DNA of 64,000 nt. It comes from Dietzia lutea. Its GTDB lineage: Bacteria > Actinomycetota > Actinomycetes > Mycobacteriales > Mycobacteriaceae. The notes under the pieces are model-generated. The model did not search any database. It worked only from the letters and a program-made list of their open reading frames with translations, and was not told where the DNA came from. Both the position numbers and the translations under genes were made by a program. Location of the stretch: positions 1,178,001 through 1,242,000 of the forward strand of contig NZ_CP015449.1 of NCBI RefSeq assembly GCF_003096075.1, read 5' to 3'. Shown piece after piece: positions 57,525 to 64,000 of the stretch (position 1 is the stretch's first letter; every line of letters starts with the position of its first letter).

Positions 57525-57979
57525 CATCACGCGACGCGACGGATGCCGGGACGTTCCGCTGCACCCTGCAGGTGCGGTGGGCGGACTTCGACCAGTACGG
57601 GCACGTCAACAACATCAAGTACATCGAGTACGCCCAGGAGGCGCGGATCCTGTTCATCCGCAGCCGCTTCGGGCCGTTCGGCCTCGGCAACCTCCCGCAG
57701 GTCGTCCGCCGGACCGAGATCGACCACCTGCGGCCCGTCCTGCGGGACTCCACGACCGTGGACGTGGAGATCGAGGTCGAGCACGTCGGGACCACCTCGT
57801 ACCAGATCCGACAGACGATCTACGACGCCGCGGGCGAGGTCTGCTGCACGCTGCGGGTGGTCATGGTCGCCTACGACACGTCCACCTCGTCGGCCGTGGA
57901 GATCCCGTCCGGGGTCCGCAACGTGCTGGAGGCCGCCCGGCAGCCGGCCGCGATCACCGACCAGGGGACGGCCGGGTGA
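57521..57979 (+). CDS. hotdog-fold acyl-CoA thioesterase 2
   Basis: A 152-residue 4HBT protein with a complete motif: VRWADFDQYGHVNNIKYIEYAQEARILF. VVRRTEIDHLRPVLRDSTTVDVEIEV follows. It overlaps the preceding gene by 4 nt (ATGA) and the following one by 4 nt (GTGA). Confidence 0.9.
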   Translation: MTSRDATDAGTFRCTLQVRWADFDQYGHVNNIKYIEYAQEARILFIRSRFGPFGLGNLPQVVRRTEIDHLRPVLRDSTTVDVEIEVEHVGTTSYQIRQTIYDAAGEVCCTLRVVMVAYDTSTSSAVEIPSGVRNVLEAARQPAAITDQGTAG

Positions 57980-58461
57980 CGGACCAGCTCGTCTACGAGG
58001 CCGGCGGCCCGCTGGGCGTGTCGGGGGAGCCGGGACGTCGGGTGTATACCTCGGCGATGCCCGTCCGGTGGTCCGACCAGGACCTCTACCACCACGTCAA
58101 CCACGCGCGGATGATCACCCTCATCGAGGAGGCGCGGATCCCGTGGCTCTTCTCCGAGGGCCTGCCCACGGCCACGCTCACCGCCGGTGCGGTGATGACC
58201 GACCTGGCGGTGAAGTACCGCGGCCAGATCCGTCACGCCGACGGGCCGATCCGCGTCCGGATGTGGTGCGAGAAGGTCGGCGGGGCGATGTTCGTCGCGC
58301 GCCACGAGGTCCGCGCCCGCACCACTCCGGACTCGGCGCCACCCGAGGTGGACTGCACCGCCACCATCGCCGCCTTCGACCTCGCCACCCAGCGGCCCCG
58401 CCGGTTCACGCGCGACGAGCGCGGCTATCTGCTGGAGTTCCGGCACTGGGACCCGGCGTGA
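57976..58461 (+). CDS. hotdog-fold acyl-CoA thioesterase 3
   Basis: A 161-residue protein with VRWSDQDLYHHVNHARMITLIEEARI (DxDxYHHVNxxR pattern) and AVMTDLAVKYRGQIRHAD. It is the third 4HBT-type gene in a row, probably from tandem duplication with divergence. It overlaps the next gene by 4 nt. Confidence 0.88.
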   Translation: MTDQLVYEAGGPLGVSGEPGRRVYTSAMPVRWSDQDLYHHVNHARMITLIEEARIPWLFSEGLPTATLTAGAVMTDLAVKYRGQIRHADGPIRVRMWCEKVGGAMFVARHEVRARTTPDSAPPEVDCTATIAAFDLATQRPRRFTRDERGYLLEFRHWDPA

Positions 58462-59150
58462 CGGCGCCGGGGCCGCTCCCGTCGCCGGGGGAGAGCGTGA
58501 TCCGCATCCCGGGTGCGGCCGACCGCGATGACCTGCGGACCCTCCTGCGTCGGCTCCTGCGGCTCGACGAGGCGGCCGTCGTCCGGCTCACCTCGAGCGG
58601 GGACCGGATGCGGGTGTGGGGCCGCACCCCGTTCGGCGCGCTCGTCGTCCGTGTCCTCGGCGGTTCATGCCCCGGTGGCGACGTCGTCTGCGGCGCCGAC
58701 CACCTGCTCACCGAGCTCGACGTCCTGCCGCGCGGCGACCTCGAGGGGCGCGTCGACCCCGGCATGCCGCTGGTCTCCGCCTGGCAGGGGCTGCTGCCGC
58801 CCACGGACGGGTTCACGCGCGTCGAGGACGTGCCCGCGCAGGTCCTGCTCGATCTCACCGAATCGGGGCGGGAAGCCGCGCGCGAGAACGCCGGCCCGGC
58901 CGGACTCCCTCCCTCACTGCTCGACCAGGAGGCGCTGACCGTTCGCGCGGACACCGACCACCCCGTCGGCGTGGACATGCGCACGGTGTTCTCGATGGTG
59001 ATGTGCGGCTTCGTCCCGGAGAAGGCGGGCCGCGCCCCCGAGGGCGAGCCGGTCCGGGTGAGCGAGCGCGGCGCCTGGTTGCGTCTGGACGCCCGCTTCG
59101 GCACGGCGTTCCGCCGCACGGACGCCCTCACCCTCGAACCGCTGCGGTGA
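58458..59150 (+). CDS. conserved actinobacterial protein of unknown function (Rv2474c type)
   Basis: A 230-residue soluble protein, acidic, with an RLLRLDEAAVVRL opening, WGRTPFGALVVRVL, a VSAWQGLLPPTDGF segment and DALTLEPLR at the end. Position and pattern match M. tuberculosis Rv2474c. No function known. It overlaps the genes on both sides by 4 nt (GTGA), so translation is coupled. Confidence 0.78.
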   Translation: MTAPGPLPSPGESVIRIPGAADRDDLRTLLRRLLRLDEAAVVRLTSSGDRMRVWGRTPFGALVVRVLGGSCPGGDVVCGADHLLTELDVLPRGDLEGRVDPGMPLVSAWQGLLPPTDGFTRVEDVPAQVLLDLTESGREAARENAGPAGLPPSLLDQEALTVRADTDHPVGVDMRTVFSMVMCGFVPEKAGRAPEGEPVRVSERGAWLRLDARFGTAFRRTDALTLEPLR

Positions 59151-60331
59151 TCTCGCCGGGCTTCTCGGTCTCGTGGCCGGGTCGCGGACGCGTCCCGGCT
59201 CCCGCGGAGCAGGGGCCATCCCCACGGATCGAGGCGGTCTTCCCCGGCGAGCACGCCGGCGCCGTCCTCGTCGGCGACGGAGCGCGGATCGCCGAGGCCG
59301 CGGACGCCCTGGCCGGGCACGACCTCGCCCCCGCGGGCGCCGCGCAGCTCGTCTACCTCGACCCGCCGTACAACCGCGGCGGCCGGTTCGACTCGTACCA
59401 CGACAACATGCCGCGCCTCGAGTGGCTCGACTACATCGAGAGCCGCCTCGTCGTGGCGCGCGATCTGCTCGCCGACACCGGGACCGTGTGGGTCCACCTC
59501 GACGACGCCGAGGCCCACCGCGTCCGCTGCCTGCTCGACGACGTCTTCGGCACCGACGCCTTCATCGCCGACCTCACGGTGGAGAGCAACCCCAAGGGCC
59601 GTCAGTTGGACCGGTTCTTCGCCGGGTCCCACGACCGACTCATGGTGTACGCCCGGGACCCCGAACTCGTGCGGCTCGCCGGCGGCGTCGCCTCGGCGGT
59701 CGACCCCGCCGACTTCCCGCTCACGGATGGCGACGGCGTCAGCTTCAGGCTCCTGCCGCTGCGCAACACCAACAAGCGCTTCAACCCGCGCACCACGCCC
59801 ACCATGACGTACCCGCTCTACGGCGACCCCGCGACCGGCGTCGTCTCCGTGGAGCCCGGCCCGGGCCTGGTCGAGATCCTCCCGGTGTTCGGCGACCTCA
59901 CGCCGGCGGTGTGGCGCTGGTCGCGCGACCGGGCCCGCGAGCGCGTCGGGGACCTGGTGTGCCGCACCGTCCGGGGGCGCAGCGGCCCCCGGGTCGACGT
60001 CTACCAGCGCGACAGGTTCGAGCTGGGCCGCATCAAGAAGCTCAAGACGATCTGGCTGGCCCAGGAGGTCGGATCCACCGACACCGCCCGCGCCGAGCTG
60101 CGGGCGGCCGGGGTCGACGGGTTCCGAACGCCGAAACCGGAGGCGCTGCTGCGGCGGATCGTCGAACTGGCCACCGAACCCGGCGAACTGGTCGTGGATC
60201 TGTTCGCCGGATCGGGGACGACGGCGGTGGCCGCCCGCGAGCTGGGACGACGGTGGGTGGTGGTCGAACGCAACCCCGACACCGTCCGCGACGTCCTGGT
60301 GCCGAGGTTGCGGGCCGGCCTCCAGCCGTGA
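59147..60331 (+). CDS. orphan beta-class DNA methyltransferase (type III Mod-like)
   Basis: A 394-residue DNA amino-methyltransferase. The catalytic motif D72-P-P-Y75 (YLDPPYNRGGRFDSY) precedes the SAM motif DLFAGSGTTAVAARELGR near residue 350, the order of the beta class (N6-adenine or N4-cytosine). WLDYIESRLVVARDLLADTGTVWVHLDD and SNPKGRQLDRFFAGSHDRLMVYAR resemble type III Mod subunits. No restriction gene adjoins it. It starts by GTGA overlap in the ettA-thioesterase run. Confidence 0.87.
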   Translation: MISPGFSVSWPGRGRVPAPAEQGPSPRIEAVFPGEHAGAVLVGDGARIAEAADALAGHDLAPAGAAQLVYLDPPYNRGGRFDSYHDNMPRLEWLDYIESRLVVARDLLADTGTVWVHLDDAEAHRVRCLLDDVFGTDAFIADLTVESNPKGRQLDRFFAGSHDRLMVYARDPELVRLAGGVASAVDPADFPLTDGDGVSFRLLPLRNTNKRFNPRTTPTMTYPLYGDPATGVVSVEPGPGLVEILPVFGDLTPAVWRWSRDRARERVGDLVCRTVRGRSGPRVDVYQRDRFELGRIKKLKTIWLAQEVGSTDTARAELRAAGVDGFRTPKPEALLRRIVELATEPGELVVDLFAGSGTTAVAARELGRRWVVVERNPDTVRDVLVPRLRAGLQP

Positions 60332-60364
60332 GGACGGCCGGTCTGCAGCCGTGAGGACGGCCGG
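60323..60364. repeat. 19-bp direct repeat at the end of the methyltransferase gene
   Basis: CAGCCGTGAGGACGGCCGG occurs at 60323-60341 and 60346-60364. The first copy includes the TGA stop codon of the methyltransferase gene. Confidence 0.9.
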
Positions 60365-60380
60365 CGGATCGGGCCGGTGA

Positions 60381-61124
60381 CTAGCGGAGCATGAGGCTGC
60401 CGCCGTCGACCATCATCGTCTGGCCGGTCATGTAGGACGCGTCGTCGCTGGCCAGGAACACGGCGACCCGGCCGATATCGGCCTGCGGATCGCCGAACCG
60501 CCGCATGGGGGTGCCCGCGAGCAGCTTCTTCTCGATCCCCGGGTTCGCCTCGATGTACGCCTCGACGCCCTCGGTGAGCGCGAGCGGGGAGATGACGTTG
60601 ACGTTGATCCCGTCGCGAGCCCACTCGTTGGCGGCCACCCGGCTGATCGCGCGGATCGCCTCCTTGGCCGCCGCGTAGGACGCCTGGGTGGGGCTGCCGT
60701 CGATCCCGGCGCCGGAGGCGAAGTTGATCACCGAGCCGTCCCGCTCCGCCAGGTGCGGATGCGCGGCCTTCATGAGCCAGAACGTGGGGTAGAAGCCGGT
60801 GCCGAACGACAGGTCCATCATGTCGTCGGTGGTTTGCAACAGCGGGGCCTGACGGGAGGCGTGCGCGTTGTTGACCAGCACGTCCAGGTGGCCGAAGGGG
60901 TCGACGGCGCCGGCCACGATCTTCTCCGCGTTGGCCTCCACCGAGATGTCGGAGTTCAGATACCGCACCGCGTCTCCGAGTTCGGCGGCGAGCGCCTCCC
61001 CGGCCTCGTCATTGATGTCCACCACCAGGACGCGCGCGCCCTCGGCGACGAACGCCCGCGTGATGCCGCGGCCGATGCCGCCGGCCCCTCCGGTCACGAT
61101 GGCCGTCTTACCGGAAAGTCGCAT
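60381..61124 (-). CDS. SDR family oxidoreductase (FabG-like)
   Basis: A 247-residue classical SDR. TGGAGGIG cofactor loop, DINDE acidic residue favouring NAD, VLVNNAHA in place of NNAG, catalytic SGAG...Y-A-A-A-K in SYAAAKEAIRAIS, and VDGGSLM at the end. Substrate unknown. It lies 18 nt after the alpha-glucosidase gene, last of the glbO-agl-SDR unit. Confidence 0.88.
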   Translation of the reverse strand: MRLSGKTAIVTGGAGGIGRGITRAFVAEGARVLVVDINDEAGEALAAELGDAVRYLNSDISVEANAEKIVAGAVDPFGHLDVLVNNAHASRQAPLLQTTDDMMDLSFGTGFYPTFWLMKAAHPHLAERDGSVINFASGAGIDGSPTQASYAAAKEAIRAISRVAANEWARDGINVNVISPLALTEGVEAYIEANPGIEKKLLAGTPMRRFGDPQADIGRVAVFLASDDASYMTGQTMMVDGGSLMLR

Positions 61125-61142
61125 TTCCCGAACCCTTCATGG

Positions 61143-62735
61143 TCAGCGCTGGAGCCACACGGCGGTGTCCGGTGGCAGTCTCCTCCCGTCGAGGGGGCCC
61201 GACGCGAGCACCACGTCACCGTCGGGCAGCTGCACCGCGTGACGCGATGTATTGATCATGCACAGGACCGGCCCGTCCTCGCGCCAAAACAGTAGACACC
61301 CGTCAAGTTCGTCGTCCCACACGATCGCCGAGGAGCCCGCGGGAGGCCACGACCGCCGGATCTCGATCGCCCGCCGGTACAGCGCCAGCGTGGAAACGGG
61401 GTCGGCCTCCTGCGCCGCCACCGTCAGCGGCGCCCACCCGTCGGGCATCGGCAGCCAGGTCCGCGGCGAGTCCGAGAACCCGTACGGCGGCCGGTCGCCG
61501 TCCCACGGGATCGGGACGCGGCAGTGGTCACGCCCGGTCTCGGCGTGGCCGGTGCGCTCCCAGGTGGGATCGGTGAGCCGGCCGTGGGGGATGGAGTAGT
61601 CGCTGGGCAGGCCGAGCTCGGCGCCGTTGTAGACGAACGTGATGCCCGGCAGGGCGAGCGCGACGAGGAGCATGGCGCGGGCGCGCGCGGTGCCGGTGGC
61701 GCCGTTGCCGTAGCGGGTCACCTCGCGCACGACGTCGTGGTTCGACAGCGCCCACGTGGGGGCGGCGCCGGAGACGCGGGCGGCCTCGAGGGTGGAGTCG
61801 ATCGCCTCGCGGATCGCCGCAGCCTCGAACGGGGCGCCGGTGAGGGCGAAGTGGAACGCGAAGTGCAGCTCGTCGGGCCGGAGGTAGCGCGCGAACCGCT
61901 CGACCGAGCCCACCCAGACCTCGCCGAAGGCAGCGGTGCCGGGATAGTCGTCGAGGACGCGCCGGATGCGTCGGTGGACATCGTGGACGCCGGGCTGGTC
62001 CCAGCGTGTGTCACGGGTGTCGACGACGAGCTGCGCGATCTCCACGTCGTCGGGCAGGTCCGCGAGGTCGGCGGGTTTGGCGAGTCCGTGCGCGACGTCG
62101 ATCCGGAACCCGTCCACTCCCAGGTCGAGCCAGAACCGCAGGGTGTCCTCGAGATCGTCGGCGACGTCCGGCTGCGACCAGTCGAGGTCCGGCTGTTCGG
62201 GGGCGAAGAGGTGGAGGTACCACTGACCGGGCGTGCCGTCAGGCTCGGTGACGCGGCTCCAGGCGGGCCCGCCGAACACGGACGGCCAGTTGTTGGGCGG
62301 TTCTGATCCGTCCTCACCCCGCCCGTCGCGGAAGAAGTAGCGCGCCCGCTCGGGGCTGCCCGGCCCGGCGGCGACCGCGTCGGCGAACCACGGGTGCTCC
62401 GCGCTGGTGTGGTTGGGCACGAGGTCCATGATCAGCACCATGCCCGCGGCGTGCAGTCGCTCCAGCAGCCGTTCGAGGGTGGCGACGTCACCGAACAGCG
62501 GGTCCACGTCCCGTGGGTCCGAGACGTCGTAGCCGTGGTCGACGCCCGGTGAGCGCATAATCGGCGAGAGCCAGATCCCGTCCACCCCGAGCGCCTCGAG
62601 GTGTCCCACGCGGTCGAGGACGCCCTGCAGATCCCCCGTCCCGTCACCGTCGGAGTCGGCGAACGAGCGTGGGTAGATCTGGTACAGGACCATGTCGTCC
62701 CATGCTCGCCGGGCGTGCGCGGGGGAGGGGGTCAC
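61143..62735 (-). CDS. GH13 alpha-glucosidase (AglA type)
   Basis: A 530-residue cytosolic glycoside hydrolase. [22 protein letters not shown] opens the barrel, MDLVPNHTS, the nucleophile Asp in [12 protein letters not shown], the acid in AFGEVWVG and LSNHDV follow. Likely splits alpha-1,4 or alpha-1,6 glucosides such as maltose or isomaltose. The GTG overlaps the glbO stop by 4 nt, the same order as M. tuberculosis glbO-aglA. Confidence 0.92.
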   Translation of the reverse strand: MTPSPAHARRAWDDMVLYQIYPRSFADSDGDGTGDLQGVLDRVGHLEALGVDGIWLSPIMRSPGVDHGYDVSDPRDVDPLFGDVATLERLLERLHAAGMVLIMDLVPNHTSAEHPWFADAVAAGPGSPERARYFFRDGRGEDGSEPPNNWPSVFGGPAWSRVTEPDGTPGQWYLHLFAPEQPDLDWSQPDVADDLEDTLRFWLDLGVDGFRIDVAHGLAKPADLADLPDDVEIAQLVVDTRDTRWDQPGVHDVHRRIRRVLDDYPGTAAFGEVWVGSVERFARYLRPDELHFAFHFALTGAPFEAAAIREAIDSTLEAARVSGAAPTWALSNHDVVREVTRYGNGATGTARARAMLLVALALPGITFVYNGAELGLPSDYSIPHGRLTDPTWERTGHAETGRDHCRVPIPWDGDRPPYGFSDSPRTWLPMPDGWAPLTVAAQEADPVSTLALYRRAIEIRRSWPPAGSSAIVWDDELDGCLLFWREDGPVLCMINTSRHAVQLPDGDVVLASGPLDGRRLPPDTAVWLQR

Positions 62736-63127
62736 GGCACGTCGGCGGTATTGACCATCATCGCGGCGGCGCGGGTGAGGTAGTCCACCAACGCGGCGCG
62801 GTGCTGGTCACCCAGGGTGTCGCGGTCGATCGTCTCGACCGCCGCGAGCATGTGGGTGAGCCATGCGTCGTGGGCGGCGCGGTCGACGACGTACGGGTTG
62901 TGTCGCATCCGCAGTCGCGGGTGCCCGCGTTGCTCGGAGTAGGTGGTGGGGCCTCCCCAGTACTGCTCGAGGAACATCCGCAGGCGGTCCTCGGCGGGGC
63001 CCAGGTCCTCCTCGGGGTACATCGGGCGCAGCACGGGGTCGTCCGCCACGCGGCGGTAGAACTCGTGGACGATCTTTCGGAACGTCTCCGCCCCACCGAC
63101 CTCGTCATAGAACGTGCTGCTGCTCAT
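62732..63127 (-). CDS. glbO: group II truncated haemoglobin
   Basis: A 131-residue 2-on-2 globin. [37 protein letters not shown] and the signature [34 protein letters not shown] with the proximal histidine (F8) are near-identical in pattern to mycobacterial GlbO, which binds oxygen and is linked to respiration. The ATG at 63127 fits the GlbO start (MSSSTFYD); an in-frame ATG at 63136 would add three residues. Confidence 0.95.
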   Translation of the reverse strand: MSSSTFYDEVGGAETFRKIVHEFYRRVADDPVLRPMYPEEDLGPAEDRLRMFLEQYWGGPTTYSEQRGHPRLRMRHNPYVVDRAAHDAWLTHMLAAVETIDRDTLGDQHRAALVDYLTRAAAMMVNTADVP

Positions 63128-63265
63128 GCCCTCCATGATGCCTGCGTGGTCACCTGCGGGCCGCCGGGGCGGACACCCGCGGGCCCCCGCGCAGGTGGTC
63201 GCGCCGCGCCGAACCCGCACCCGCCCACCGCGACGCTTGCGGCGATATGGACGTACGCATGGCAG

Positions 63266-63323
63266 TTTTGGACGTAACCAGGGTGGTGATCCGGGCTCCG
63301 GAGCGACATGGTTACGTCCCAAA
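63266..63323. promoter_or_regulatory. 15-bp inverted repeat upstream of glbO
   Basis: TTTTGGACGTAACCA (63266-63280) and TGGTTACGTCCCAAA (63309-63323) are inverted copies with one mismatch, 28 nt apart. A related TGGACGTACGCAT lies at 63248-63260. Confidence 0.55.
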
Positions 63324-63513
63324 TTCGGTGAGGCGGCGATCAGACCGGCGCGGCCTTGAGAGCGCGGCGTCACGTGGCGCGTTCGGTGCCACTTCCGCCG
63401 CGCCGCGCCCCGCTGGGCTGCACCTCGACACGCTGGGCCCCACCCCGCCGCGCCCTGCGGGGCGCACTCCACCAGCCCGGCCGCCGGTAAACCGCGCGAA
63501 GAGTTCACCAAAG

Positions 63514-63567
63514 GTGCATCATCGTTGCAGGCGAGGTTCACTACGGGCCCGGTTACCGATGATGCAC
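63514..63567. promoter_or_regulatory. 11-bp inverted repeat upstream of HNH gene
   Basis: GTGCATCATCG (63514-63524) and CGATGATGCAC (63557-63567) are perfect inverted copies, 43 bp centre to centre (about four helical turns), ending 31 bp before the HNH ATG. Confidence 0.55.
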
Positions 63568-63598
63568 TGGGCTCGGAGCAGACGAGCGGAGACCGACC

Positions 63599-64000
63599 AT
63601 GGGCACAGCAGTGCGCGAGAACTCGGAGTACCGACAACGGGGGTCGCGGACCCCCAAGCGGCTGGAGCCGGTCCCGGACCGGCCGGTCCCGCTCGCGTCG
63701 GCGCCGCGCGTGCTGCTGCTCAACGCCAGTTACGAGGCGCTCACCGCCCTCCCGGCCCGCCGAGCCGTGGTGATGCTGCTGGGCGGGAAGGCCGACGTGG
63801 TGCACGAGCATCCGGTGGAGGTCGTCGTGAGGTCGGTGGACACATCGGTGCGCGTGCCCTCCGTGATCCGGCTCCGCGAGTACGTCCGGATCCCGTACCG
63901 CTCGCAGGTGCCGATGACCCGCGCCGCGCTCATGCACCGGGACGGGCACCGCTGCGGTTACTGCAACGCCAAGGCCACGACCGTCGACCACGTCGTCCCG
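63599..64000 (+). CDS. HNH endonuclease family protein, N-terminal part
   Basis: 134 codons open to the right edge. After a basic tail comes [32 protein letters not shown] and then the HNH start [23 protein letters not shown] with a zinc-type CGYC and the first DH of the nuclease motif. Matches the Rv2469c type seen beside glbO in M. tuberculosis. A GCGGAGA ribosome-binding site precedes the ATG at 63599. The catalytic C-terminal part is outside the window. Confidence 0.88.
   Translation, partial: MGTAVRENSEYRQRGSRTPKRLEPVPDRPVPLASAPRVLLLNASYEALTALPARRAVVMLLGGKADVVHEHPVEVVVRSVDTSVRVPSVIRLREYVRIPYRSQVPMTRAALMHRDGHRCGYCNAKATTVDHVVP

Larger units (their letters stand above)
63128..63598. other. 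divergent gap between glbO and HNH gene
   Basis: 471 bp without a supported gene. It contains two inverted repeats (63266-63323 and 63514-63567) and GC-rich filler between 63330 and 63510 in which I see nothing. It must hold the promoters of the glbO unit (minus) and the HNH gene (plus). Confidence 0.6.

Overview
The window is high-GC, gene-dense chromosomal DNA from a mycolic-acid actinobacterium (order Mycobacteriales). The evidence is a single-polypeptide type I fatty acid synthase followed directly by acpS, a mycolate-reductase-type SDR next to orn, an L,D-transpeptidase lipoprotein, class Ib nrdHIEF, and gene order that (recalled, not searched) follows three Mycobacterium tuberculosis blocks: Rv3053c-Rv3042c, Rv1329c-Rv1343c and Rv2524c-Rv2469c. 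A Dietzia-like genus fits but cannot be proven from this sequence. Five tRNA genes are present (Ala-GGC, Leu-UAG, Lys-CUU, His-GUG, Arg-UCU). There is no prophage, insertion sequence or CRISPR array.

Layout. 1-2.7 kb: 5' end of a 13E12/DUF222-type gene with a LexA-like box, a DsbA-like thiol oxidoreductase, tRNA-Ala and a serine hydrolase. 2.7-14.2 kb: nadE, a zinc-independent L36 gene, nrdHIEF behind a tandem pair of NrdR-like boxes, an iron-siderophore-binding lipoprotein (minus), ctaD, serB and a PTH2-family gene. 14.2-23.6 kb: dinG-pncB (minus), then clpS, DUF2017, rhomboid, murI, a metallo-beta-lactamase-fold gene, rph and rdgB (plus), then two small membrane proteins (minus). 23.7-30.5 kb: tRNA-Leu, CAP lipoprotein, DUF421, gluconokinase, an MPI-like protein, zwf, the metP-metS transporter pair and a secreted unknown. 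30.8-44.6 kb: fas-acpS, bcp-tetR, DUF3618, tRNA-Lys and the L,D-transpeptidase. 44.6-52.4 kb: antiporter, DUF2804, tRNA-His, orn, mycolate reductase, MFS, HAD, LLM oxidoreductase and tRNA-Arg. 52.5-64 kb: CopD-CtaG fusion, ssb, ettA, three tandem hotdog thioesterases, an unknown, an orphan DNA methyltransferase, then glbO-aglA-SDR (minus) and a partial HNH gene.

How it works together. The dominant themes are deoxynucleotide supply (nrd), respiration (ctaD, ctaG, glbO), lipid and cell-envelope synthesis (fas, acpS, mycolate reductase, ldt, murI), NAD metabolism (nadE, pncB) and RNA turnover (rph, orn). Many genes carry a TANNNT-like -10 hexamer 6-8 nt before the start codon and no Shine-Dalgarno, which indicates leaderless transcripts; this was used to choose several starts.

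Most worth a second look: a dispersed 55-bp palindromic element found twice beside tRNA genes, twin TGAGGG-CCCTCA palindromes before fas, an orphan beta-class methyltransferase locked by 4-nt overlaps into a thioesterase operon, the LexA-like box before the 13E12 gene, and a 20-bp tRNA-Lys-like fragment.
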